Below, one piece after another: positions 22,140 through 33,475 of a stretch of 64,000 nucleotides of DNA. The notes under the pieces are model-generated. The model saw nothing but the letters and a program-made list of their open reading frames with translations. It was not told where the DNA came from and ran no database searches. A program made the translations under genes and the position numbers. Numbering within the stretch: the stretch's first letter is position 1; the number at the start of each line of letters is the position of its first letter. Source of the stretch: Casuarina equisetifolia. Its lineage: Eukaryota > Streptophyta > Magnoliopsida > Fagales > Casuarinaceae. Location of the stretch: the NCBI GenBank assembly GCA_028551475.1, contig CM052358.1:21106853-21170852 (forward strand). The letters are read 5' to 3'.

Positions 22140-24600
22140 GAAATCCTTCATATATTTTTACAATTTGTTTCTTTGCTTAAATTTCAGACCTTGTTTAAGT
22201 TTGTATTACATTTCTTGTTATCTAAATAATAGATTATCAAATTTCATTTTTAGTGACATTTTTTCAATTGCCAAAAATAACATGATTTGATGCACTAGTT
22301 TCTAATACTTAAACCACTAGATAGGTTCATTGCTTGGTGATTTTATTGAAGTGCCAAGAGAAATTAGTATGGCATGTTTGATAATTAGTTTTAAAATATT
22401 TCAAATTTCATTAAAAAAGTACATATTAGCAAATTTTTATTTCATATTATCACAAAAAATGTCACAAAAAAATGAAATTTGATAGCATGTTATTTAGATA
22501 AAAAAAGATAATACAAGATCTTAAAACTTGTAACATCTTGTGACATGCTGAGAGGAATCAATACAACATGCTTGGTAGTTGGTTTTAAGTTATTAGAGAT
22601 TTCTTTGTCCAAAAAAAGACGTACATATATATGTGCACTAATTCTAACAACAATATTATCTTTATGAAGTCTTAAGTTTTTAATATTGATATAAATAAAA
22701 ATTTTGGTTTTTGATATTATTTGTCTAATTATTTATAATATTTGAAAGTCATTTATTTTTTTATGTTATTTTTATGATAGGATTTTAAGTAAAGACATTT
22801 TGAGATACCATTATTTATAATGAAACAAAATGCTGATATTTGAATAACATAACATCTTGAAAAAGTTAAATAAAATGATGTATTATAGTGTGTGGATTAG
22901 ATCTCTAAACCATCAAGTTATATTTACTCTGACTTTTGCATTGTAACTTAACGACTCTGTTCTTGATGCAACTAGCGTAGCTAGAGCTCTACTTTACACA
23001 CTGCAACTTCGCCGAACCAAGCGCAGGGGTGGCCCCGGAAGCCTACAGCAACAACAGTAAGTTTGCCTTTTGGAAGGAGATATCTTGTCGACCCAATTTC
23101 AGTATGAACAGTATGTTTTAAAGTTTTTTAATAATTATGATCTTCGTGCACAAATCGTACACGTGCATTTGTATAGAAAAGACAAGCATTTATACTTTCT
23201 CGATTGCAATAACAATGCTAACAAAAATGAGACAGCAATCAACTTGGTCGATTCGTGGAGCTGGTTGTAACATTAGGTTAAGTTTAAAAGGTGCTTACAT
23301 TTTTTGTGATCCCTTTCTTGGTTATCATGCATAAGGTCCATAAGCTTGACAACTTTCAAAAGAAAAAAAAATAAATGAATGGTTAAGAATTTCAGATAAC
23401 AGTATTCCGTGGTTCTCTGCTACTATTTCTTTTTCTCGAGTTTGTTTGCCAATTGCAACTCAATGAAGAGGCTTCAATAGCTATGAGGCATCACCGGAAC
23501 CACATTTGCTATATCCACCAATACAAGGTTCTTACACAGCCTTGATCAACGGATACAAAGAAGGTTGATCAAGAACCAAGATATAAACAAATCTTTTCAT
23601 TCCTCTTATATTGATCTAGACATTGATTAAATGTGTTAGGACAGGGAGAACAAGAAAGTATTGATTTCTACTTTTTCTTGAATAAGTATAGCTATGTGAA
23701 TGAAATTTGATTTAAAAAATTCTCCTGTCATCCTCTATGAGAAACAAAATTCTTATATCACTTAATTATCTTTAAATCAAATGCCATGAGCTTTAATGTA
23801 CTAAGATGCAAGTGGCAACTAACTCCAAAAAAGCTATGTGATATTTTTTTTGCATTAAAAAGATGGGATGAAGAATTGAGAAAGATGATGGACGGATGAA
23901 ATAGGAGAAATGGTAATTTTCATCCTCCATAGTTCTTTGTAATTTGTGAAATTTTAATGATTTTTCGTTGAATTGTGATGTTATGAGAATATCATTTGGG
24001 CCAAAAATGATCCATGTTGCATGCTTGTGCTAAATAAAAAATTACTACAAAAAAAATTAATGGGTTCATATGTCCATTGTTTGCTAACTTAGTTGGTAAT
24101 AGGGCTGACCAAATGATTAGGGTTTGAGACACCCATAATCCCCATTCCCCCAATTACCTATACAAAAAGTTGGTGGATCTATATACAAATACCTTCACTC
24201 CCAAATATTTTTTGCTTGATTTTAAGTTGGTGTGAATTTATGTATATCAATGCCATGGAATGAAACAATGTTATATGAGATGGTGTTTGTTATGGACAAA
24301 CACTATGGTTCCAATTTTTGTGGCAAAATAGGACAAGTATATAGTTTTTTGTTGATAACTATTGGCAGATGTTTAATTCAAGTAAAATTTGTTATGAAAA
24401 AGTTCTTAACTTTATTTTGCCTTTGAGATGCATCACAACGGCTAGTGTAATGGTTCCAATGAATGATATGCCAACTCTTATTTATTAGCATCTATTTTCA
24501 TTTTTCCTTTTGTCTCCATTTTCCTTTCTTCAGTAAAGAGGATGAAGATGCTCTAACAAGTAAGCGATAAATTCGTCATTACCGCTGATTATTAAATGTA
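22140..24600. repeat. Post-TNL downstream module, copy 1
   Basis: Patchy but clear same-strand similarity to 41990-44640 and 57480-59290. Shared landmarks are the 22870-23130 block (GATGTATT..., AGCTCTGCTTTTCA/AGAGCTCTACTTTACA, then GGAGATATCTTGTCGACCCA), the TTTGGGCCAAAAATGA stretch near 23996 and ATGCCAACTCTTATTT near 24468. It trails each TNL in the cluster, so it travelled with the gene as a unit. The short open frame at 23070-23270 lies inside it and is not a supported gene. Confidence 0.7.
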
Positions 24601-24769
24601 GATGCTCATCTGTGAAGTCAGCCGAACAAGAGGAAAAAAAAAGTGATATTTGAGATGTTGCGCATTTCTTTAAAGGAAAGCAGGTAGATTTGCAGGCTCT
24701 ACAATCGATACAAGCAAACTTGTTAGTTCTTTCTTCTTCTTAACTATTTGCAGGCTCACAATCGATACA

Positions 24770-25860
24770 AGCAAAGCAGGTTTTAATCATTCAGTTGATA
24801 GTTTTTCAAACGTACGGAAACTGACGAACTGGTACGAGCTTGATGCAAATTTATCGCATTTGAGATGAAAATTGTAAGAAGTTCAGTATTGGATTACAGA
24901 TCCAATACAGGAAACTCCTCAGAAGCTAGAGCATCTTTCTTCTGCTTCCAACCAGTGCACTAGTAAACTCAACCTTATATTTTAAAAATCTAAACGTAAT
25001 ATGCACTGAATACGCAAACAATGGCTTGAAATTACCAGTTAATGAAAGGAACCACCTTATTTCGTGCGAAGGAGACACATAAAGACAGGACGCCCAGGCT
25101 GTGCTTGTCCGCTTCTTAAATAATTGATTCATGAGAGGTTTTATGAGCATTGTAATGCGCTATGAGTTCTTCCTTTTTCAGAGTGGTGGGGTTTTGCTTG
25201 GATTTCGTCTCCACTGATTCCAATCATATGGTCTTGTTTATCATTACAGTCAAATCAAGGCAACGCTTGCTATATCTGCTTACATTGAATGGCCAATTTG
25301 CCAAGAAAGAGCTTCTTGACAATGTCCCAGGACACTTTTGCCAGTTTATTGACTGAAATCACAATAGTATTTCCTACCTTAATTGGTTATCAAGTTTAAG
25401 CTTTTTTACATGGTTAAATTTGGGTGGTCAAAACCTAATAGATGAAAATATTCCTAAAGATAATAATTTTTTATCTTCATTTGAAAAATTAATTTTTTTT
25501 GAGAGATGCTTACAAAATAATAAAAGGCATTTGTCTACTTTATTATCTCTGTAAACTTTGCCTATGTAGGTTTAAGTACCTTCAATCACTTTCAACATAT
25601 CTACACCAAGTGTAAGCTACTTACAATGAAAGATTGCAATCAACTTCGTGCATTGCAAAAACTCTCATTAAGTTGAACCAATTGTTGTGGTGGAGACAAG
25701 TTATTATCAAACAGACATGAGATCACTCCAATTATGCAAGTGTTCGTCTTTCTATGACAAACAATATTGGTGATGGTGACACATCATATAATATGGTGCA
25801 AGTAAATACATAACATTCATTGGATTCAAAACAAGTAAGTAACTTTCAAAATTCACTATA
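24770..25860 (+). pseudogene. Highly decayed TNL LRR fragment
   Basis: About 24780-24870 matches the LRR lead-in at 2860-2940 (AACTGGTACGAGCTTGATGC). About 25330-25520 matches exon 4 of the intact TNL near 40085 (GCCAGTTTATTGACT, TATTTCCTACCTTAATTGGTTATCAA). About 25565-25830 matches the end of that exon (GTACCTTCAATCACTTTC; LRSLQLCKCS in translation). Stops and shifts are throughout. The 24890-25320 stretch between the pieces is unrelated to the TNL exons and may be inserted sequence. The C-JID exon is missing beyond its first few codons near 25980. Confidence 0.7.
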
Positions 25861-25959
25861 GATCTGTTTTCCATTTCAAAGGACAAAAAAGGTAAGTTGT
25901 TTTTTTTCCTTTTCAAAATCCACTATAATCCATATTGCTATAATTCACGTCACTTTCTA

Positions 25960-27345
25960 TTTTGTTTTTCTTTTTTAGTATTACAAATTCAAAGATAAGG
26001 AAGATAGTATTAGTGCAGTAAAAAAACCAAGTTTCACAACTAAGAAAGAAAAAAGAATGCTCACTTTTTTTTTTACTTAAACTTAAAGAAATCAAATTTC
26101 GAAACTCCACCTGTTTCTTTCCTAAGTTGATTATTTTTTCTTAGATCTTTTGAAATTCATGCTGAAAAGAGTTTTCACATAATTTGACTAAAACAAAAAA
26201 ACTAACTCAAATGGTTGACATCTATTGAAATCATAGAGCTACCTTTTTTCCATCTATCAAAATCCTTCATCTTTTCAAAATTCGTTTCTTTACATAAATT
26301 TCTGACTGTCTCTGCTTTCCAAATCAGACCGGTATTACAAAGATGTAATCGGCATCAAATGTTCATATAGTTTCTCAACGAATAGCTGTTCGAGGAGATG
26401 GCTGATGTGGCTAGAATAGACACAGTGGACGTCAATACTTGGGCCTGACGTGGAGGATTAATCCGTGGTGGAAGGCCGATACTTAGATCCCTCAACTTGC
26501 GGCCAGTTGGTATCCACCCCTGCCACATGAGAAATATCTGCCAGTTCCTTTTCGTAGGCTTTGTGGTTGTTTTAGTTTTACACACTTCCATAAGGAATGT
26601 ATCTAAGAGACGAGTATATGTTTCATTTTTCTTTGTAACAAAACCAATGAAGGCTTAGAGACTTTGCTATGTATTTTTGGTTCAGTTGCTGGGTATAGAT
26701 TTTTCATGAATCAATGCAAACGTCAAAATATTTGTGATGAAAATTCTTTAATAGCATACGAATCTCAGCTTATGGCTATTTAGTTCCATTTATTATTTGA
26801 ATCATCACGAAAAACTTTCGGAGAAAAGAGCCCATAAAGCTGGGAAGCGGATTTCGGGTGGCAGCGTGCAATTCTCTGCTTTTTACGTGATGACTTAGAC
26901 CCAGGAACACTGCTTCGCAGTGAAGCAGGCTCACTACAGCACCCCATTTTTTTATAAAGCGGATTGAGATGCATATGGATGGGAACATGCCATTGGATCT
27001 TTCTCAGTCTGCCATGCGGATATCTTTTGCACAGGGCTTCTGGAAATTTCTTCCTAAAGCGTGATTGCATTGTTTAATCTATTTTCGCACAATACTAAAT
27101 TAATAAAATTATTATGATTAATTTAAGGTCAAATCACACAATTATTTGTGTACTTTGAAATACTTGTTAAGATAACAATTCTAATTACGTAATGATAGAA
27201 TATTTTGTATTTTTCTTCTTTTACATCAAATTGTATATTAAGATGCTTTCTTGTGCCCCATTCACATAGGTTAGAAGCTAGGCACCTCTTTAATTTGTGA
27301 AGAATTATTGGAAAGTACTATCATTTATATATATAATATTTGTTT
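25960..27345. repeat. Spacer module B, copy 1
   Basis: Begins in a truncated C-JID exon start (TATTACAAATTCAAAGATAA) and runs through a GTGGCTAG/ATAGACACAGTGGACGTC block to an AT-rich tail. Direct copies are 45150-47060 (interrupted by a solo LTR at 45828) and, from the middle on, 49640-50640. The copies keep a minus-strand open frame around 26840-26990 (see findings). Confidence 0.8.
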
Positions 27346-30300
27346 TAGAAGTTGATTTTTAGTCAAGAAGCAAGCTCTTTATACGTTAATATTAAAACAA
27401 TAATATTTATTACATTAGGATATACTTTAGATTTATTTTCTACGAACTTCCAATCAGAACATGGCACTGACCCCGGATTGACTTTCCACGACAAAAACGA
27501 GACATGTAGTAATGAATACGCATCAAAGGACACCCAGAATAGAATGTGGGTGGGGATCACTCTTTTAGAGTGGAAAGCCGAGCATTCACTTGCAAACCAA
27601 GCCATATTATTAATTAAAGACGCTTATGAGTCTTGAAGTCTATAAAAATAACCTTTCTTGTAGCACGCATGGGGCGATGTGGTTCAAGCTCGTGAATGTT
27701 CTGTTGTTCACATTTCTTTACGTAATTCTAATTTGATGATCAACTTTCTAGATGGCCATGATTAAAAGATAGTCTCAAGTTAATCAAATTTTACAAATAT
27801 TTTAAGTTGTTAAATTAATAAACGAATGATGATTCAAATAATAAATGTTAATAGCAAAATTTAAGTCTATAAATAGCATTGATGAAAAATGTGGAATTCA
27901 ACTTTTTTTTCTTTTAAACTCATGTACCTTCAGGCATTGAACTTTAAATTGAAAGGTTTCAAACAATGCATACTTTCAATTGAGTTAGGTATTTATTGAA
28001 AAGATCCAACTTTGAGTTGTTAAAAAATGAGAATTCTTTTTTTTTCATCACCCAATTAATGCTAGTCATAGAAATGGTTCCTTCAATAATTTTGTATAGA
28101 ATCAAAATTGTTGATGCCCCAATTGTCTTTCATCCCTCAATAGGCATTTTTTGCATTCCAAATTTGAATCCAAATCTTGCTTCATAATGGTAAAGGGAAT
28201 ATGAAATCATGTCACATCCTATCCTAATGAGTCATTAGAAGGAAATCAAGAAAGCTAATTAGGTGAAAAATAAGACTTTAGTGGATACGAGAGTAGATGA
28301 TTATGGGGAAATCATTCAAAAGAAATGACTATTAGAGGACAAAAATGAGAAAAAACTAGGTAACGACACACCAAAAGGTTAATTGTGATGGAAAATTGAA
28401 GTTAAATATAACAATTTCGTTGTAAAAAGAGATAATATTTTGCTAAACTAATACATCTGACATATGCATGAAGATGCAAGTTGATCATAAAAAAGAAAGC
28501 ATGCAAGACAAGAGTGACTTCATGTTATAGACAAGTTTCTAATGCAATCAACTCACAAATTTATGATCCCAAAGCAAATATTATCACAACTTCTTATTGT
28601 CCACTTTTAAAAAATGTTGATTGATTAGAAAGGATTCATGATGATTAATGCACTAATAGTGTACTTTTTCTTCATTGTGGTTACTTCAAGATGCATTACT
28701 CTCACATCAAACAACTCTAGAATATAATTATCCCCAAAATAAGAAGTAACCATAGAAATTCTTTTAAAAGCAAGAAATACACCACTAAATTCTACTTTTT
28801 TTTTACCTTTTATGCCACCTTATTCTCTTAATTTGCAACAATTAATATAATTGTTTGTGAAGAGAAAATACTTGAAATTGAGAAAAACATTGCAATTGCC
28901 ACCATGAAGGATCACGTAATTGGAAGACCAAATTTTCACTATCACATTACTCTTACATTCGTTTGGAAAGCAAACAAGAATATGCAAATCCAAAACCAAG
29001 GAATTTGATACATGCATGAACACACAGGGGATTACAAAGAAGCATGTGTGTGAGATGAAAGTGATTCCATATTATAGAAAAGCTATTTATGCAATCAACT
29101 TGTAAATTTTTTCTTTTTACATTACGACTTCCATGAAGCATCCGAAATCAAATATTGTCACAACTTAAGTTACTTTTATCCAACTCGAAATTCCTTTTCT
29201 TGTCCACTTTTCAAAAAGTTGGTTTGTTGAAAAGGTTTTTATGAACATTGTGACCATGCAGTGATAGGTTCTTTTTTCTTTGTTTTGGTTACTTTGTGAT
29301 CATTACTCTTGCATCAATCGGCTCTAAAGTGTAGTCATTCTCCAAAAATGAAAGCAACTTTAAAAAAAGAAAGCGATATACAGTTAGATTCCACTTTATT
29401 TACTTCTCATGCTACTAAGGATCAGTTAATTGAAAAACCAAAGTTTTACTACTACATTTTTTTTAAACATATAATTTTGAAATTTCTAAATCACTTTTAC
29501 ACTAGTTTGAAAAGGTCTTCTCAACATTTTGATAGTTAATATATACTTAAGTTACACGAAAATCTTTAAGATCCCATTAGAAATAGTAGAAGAAAGCGTT
29601 TGAGATAAATATGAATCGATCTGGTAGAACAATAGCGTCTCTACTTTGGATGCAGGCATCCTGCGAATCTCTGCTTTCCAGGGTACAACTTCGGTGAAAG
29701 CATTTGAAAAAAATATGAATAGAACTTTTTTCACTTTATGCAACTTGGAAATTTCTCGTATGATTGAAAAGTTTACGTAGGACAATGAATGTACCAGGCA
29801 TTGAATCATCTACGACTCACATTCGGGGATGCGAAGTTTCTTTTATACTTATTACTAACCAGATGTACAATCTGTCATTCCCTTGGACGAATATTAAACC
29901 GTGGGGCCCTCTAACGTGAAGGAGACTTGAAATTTGCACTGCTTTTAAAAATTTCCTCGTAAACTACTTTTACATTTGTTTGAAGAATTTTAATTAGTTA
30001 ATCTTCATACAATGCTAAATTAATAAAATTAATTACAATTGTAAATCAAAGTTAAACAGGCAACTATTTGTATGTTTTAAAATACTTATTATGATAATAA
30101 TTTTAATGACATAAAAACAATATCACATAGTTATTACAAATTATTTGTAAAGAGAAGGAAAGTGAATGGCAGCTTCTCTTCAAAGTTTCCCCCGGTGGCT
30201 ACCCTTTGATCTTCAGAACATTTCGACTTTTATGCGTCCCTTGGCTCGACAAGTTTTCAGTAAAAGAAGAGTGGAATCTGCCTGACCAAAGCGAAGACGT

Positions 30301-30615
30301 CTGACGTGTGCATCAGTAAGCGTACGTATGCGCGAGGTAAGTGTCGTTACTTTCCACTCCATGCAACTTGGAAATTCCTCACCTTCTGCATGGACAAAGA
30401 CATGATTGATAGAAAATGCTTTCTAAAGACAGTGGACGCACCATGAATTCCTACTTCTTCATCTTATTTACATCGTAACAGCTGTAAAGTTGTAATCATC
30501 TTGAAAGAGAAGACACGCTTTGGAAATTTCGTGGACATTACTCTCTACTTTCTCTCCTCTCCACAAGGACCCTTAATATTTGGAAATCTAAATGCGTTTA
30601 AGTCGAGAAAGGGAG
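27346..30615. repeat. Spacer module C with internal ~0.5-kb tandem units, copy 1
   Basis: 27540-28960 aligns with 47270-48690 and, more loosely, 33470-34830. Shared landmarks are GAGTCTTGAAGTCTATAAA, GATTAAAAGATAG, TCACATCAAACAACTC/GAATGACTC and GACCAAATTTTCACTAT. Within the copy, about 28500-28960 is repeated as about 29030-29470. No protein-coding gene is seen. The region is very AT-rich and holds several instances of the motif described in findings. Confidence 0.7.
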
Positions 30616-30800
30616 TCAATACACATATACAGAACCTTAATATCAAGCAAGCTTGTGAGCCTCCAGTTTTGTAATTAGTGTTTCATTAAACAAGCTTATG
30701 TAAGCCTTATAGTTCTGCAAATAAACCCTGTGAATCTCCAAAGATGTCTTTGAGCACCCACAGTTTTGCGGACTTTGTGCCCAACAATTGCATAAGAACC
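30616..30800 (+). pseudogene. Orphan TNL 5' end (leader and first codons)
   Basis: The run AAGCAAGCTTGTGAGCCTCCAG near 30646-30668, then ATTAAACAAGCTT and TGTGAATCTCCAAAG, leads to ATGTCTTTGAGCACCCACAG at 30744. This corresponds to the leader and start of the TNL genes at 37437 (ATGGCTTTGAGCACTCAGAG) and 51397 (ATGTCTTCGAGCACCCAGAG). After a few codons the similarity ends; no TIR core follows. It marks the former start of another TNL copy or a breakpoint of the duplication. Confidence 0.75.
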
Positions 30801-31852
30801 TCTTTACATTGCCGGTCACAAAGTATTGTCAAAGAAAATGATTTAAGGATCGAGATGCAAGCAGATGACATTTCAGATAACAAATATTAATGGAAAAACT
30901 TTAATTTAATAATACCAATAGATAAAATGTACGACCCAACTTTAAACAATCAAAAACTAGGAGTTTTATGGTTTACGTCATCCAATTAATGCTAATCACG
31001 AAAACGGTTCTCTCAAATCATTACATGGAATTATCTTTTCATATTTTTGGTTAGTGTCCTATAGCAAGTTTAGGATTCTAACTCATACTAATGGAGAATA
31101 ATATTATACTTTTAAAGCAAAAAATAGCGGATTAAATATCTGATTACAAACACAAGGAATTTCAATTAAATAAGAAGATGGACAAATAAAAGGATGTCTT
31201 TGCATGGAATGCTTCTGCAACAACAATTGTTGTTTGTAGCTTTAACTTTATTAACAGTGACTCATTAGAATCGCATTCCAATTGCAAGAGGAGATGTGGA
31301 TCGTGTTAGGAACAAAATATAATTTAGTTTTCTTATGTCTTTAAAAGTGTATTTCTTAGTTATTATGACATTTTACCAAATAATACAATATGCATCGAAT
31401 TCTCAATTCATATTTAGAAATAGCTTAAGAAAATATTTATCTAATAAAATTATTATTTTAGTTTTATCCCTAATTTGATTCCATAAAAATAGGCCTCCAC
31501 TTTATTATTTGTGAGATGAAGTATTGTCAAACATTTCCCATCTCTCGTTTTATATAAAAAGAATCAAAAGAAGATGCAACTCATATAACCTCAAAATCTT
31601 CAATTTCAAGGCCTTTTCTACTTGTAATTTCCTTCACATGTTTTCTTTGTTTATTACTCCCCGCAAACACATAGACAAGCTGCTGATTGAATCAATAAAG
31701 CTTGTTAGCTACAAGGTGCACAACATTCTTATTTAGTCTTCACCGTGAATGTAGAAACACTCCCTTATTGAACTAGTCATTTTTATGAAAAGTGTATAAA
31801 ATATACATTGTTATTGTGTAATCACTTTAATTAATAGAAATATAACTATTCC
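30801..31852. other. Intergenic stretch, no gene seen
   Basis: AT-rich, short open frames only. Its right end (TATAACTATTCC) is part of the minisatellite unit into which the next solo LTR inserted. Confidence 0.5.
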
Positions 31853-33149
31853 TGTTCGGTGAATTTTGAATGCAAGTGAACATGTCGAATAAGTAATATA
31901 ATGATAAGAAAAGTATCGTCCCACAGAGATTGGTGATTACTATGCCAACTAATTACTAACAGTGAACAACTCTTAGAATTTATCTAACAAATCCAAATTG
32001 ATAGAGAATAAACTAATCAACTAAATTTAATAAAACTAAATACACAAAATATGTTAGAGTGTCCGATTTCACCATAACTATGAGGTACTAATGTAGATTA
32101 TGTATGCTTGCAAGAGAGATAATATCTATGTGATGGCGGAACTTCCTAATTTATTTACTATCTTATGTCTAGGTATAGCAAACCTACTTAGTTCATTAAT
32201 TCACTATATTTCTATATGTGAATTGAAACAAATCAAATGCATTAGGATCTATGAACATTCCCAGTTTACAATAAATCTTTTGATTATCTTATCACCAAAA
32301 GCTACACAAACAACATGGTATATGTCTATCCACATTTAATTCATGGTTATATATTATAAGAAGTAATTGCATATTATTACCTCTCAGTCTCAAATATGCA
32401 CATCAAATCATTCAAGTGGTGGCTAATCACTTAAAAGCATTAAGCATAATAATATATAACTCACATAAATAAAATATCTTGCAAAACATAATAATCATAA
32501 GATTCATACCATCATAATTAGATTACATCGTAGCTCTAACAAAAATAAACTAAAACATAAAGAAATAATAAGGAAGAATGGTAATAAGAAATAAAGAATG
32601 CATCTTGAATCCAAGAACAAGAAGACTGTCACCCTTTTTGTCTTCTTTTCAAGAAAACCTTGAATTCTTGGCCTCTTTCTTGAGTTGTGCTCAATTTCCT
32701 CCTTCTCTTTCTTTTGCCTCTTCTCTTCTCTTAAATAGGGTTTAGGTTTAGACCTACTCTTATCCTAGTAGAATTGGGTCTTAGAGATCTAAAACAATTG
32801 GATTTTGAACTCTTAATTTAATTAGGTTTTGAACTCCTAATTTAATTAGGCTTTGAACTCCTAATATGATTAGGTTTTCTAATTATTTAGAAAACTCAAT
32901 AACAATAAAATCTAATAACAATCATTCAAAGCCCAAGCCCATCTTAACTCTCTTGATCCTGATATTACGATTTTGCCACACAATAAGCATTAGGCTCTCC
33001 ATGTTCATTTCTTTTCTCCTTGCCCTCTTATGCTACATAAACAAGATAAATTTAGGTAAATAAAGAGGAGTTCAAATGTTTTCTCACAATTATTAAAGTT
33101 ATTTATTTCCTAAAATAGGTAAAATAACTTTATAAAAATAGAGTTATCA
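31853..33149 (-). mobile_element. Solo LTR of the Athila-like family (1297 bp)
   Basis: Starts TGTTCGGTGAATTTT and ends GAGTTATCA like the LTRs at 13777 and 18622, and is flanked by the perfect duplication ATTCC (31848-31852 and 33150-33154). No internal region is present, so it arose by LTR-LTR recombination. It belongs to a variant subfamily shared with 56051-57315: both carry a TAAATCTTTTGATTATC-type insert and lack the hairpin repeat array. Confidence 0.95.
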
Positions 33150-33475
33150 ATTCCAAGTCAAGGTCTTCCCCGTTTTCTATTCCATTCTCTTTAATCAATT
33201 AAAAAAAAACTATTTCAAGTCAAGGTTTCCCCTTTCTCTTTCTCTTTTGTCTTTTTCTCCTTTTTCCTGGCATTTTTCCAAACTACATCCAATATATGTA
33301 CCTTTCCTGACATTTTTCTATTCCGTTCCTTTTAATTAATTGACAAATAACTGTTCCAAGTCAAGGTCTTGTTTTATCTATTCCATTCCCTTTCATTAAT
33401 AACAAAATAACTATTTCAAGTCAAGGTCTCCCTTTCTCTTTCTCTCTTGTCTTTTTCTTCTTTTTCCATGAGTCT
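33150..33475. repeat. Pyrimidine-rich minisatellite, about 100- and 200-bp periods
   Basis: Units begin near CTATT(T/C)CAAGTCAAGG at 33149, 33211, 33352 and 33413, with CTTTCTCTTTCTC tails recurring about 203 bp apart. The unit starting left of the solo LTR shows that the LTR landed within the array. Confidence 0.75.

Noticed and set aside
28820-29141. Overlapping short frames on both strands
   Set aside because: They fall in an AT-rich duplicated spacer; the paralogous copy at 48540-48700 does not keep them.
33152-33475. Possible CRISPR-like array because of regularly spaced similar units
   Set aside because: Plant nuclear context, long imperfect pyrimidine-rich units with no unique spacers; this is a minisatellite.
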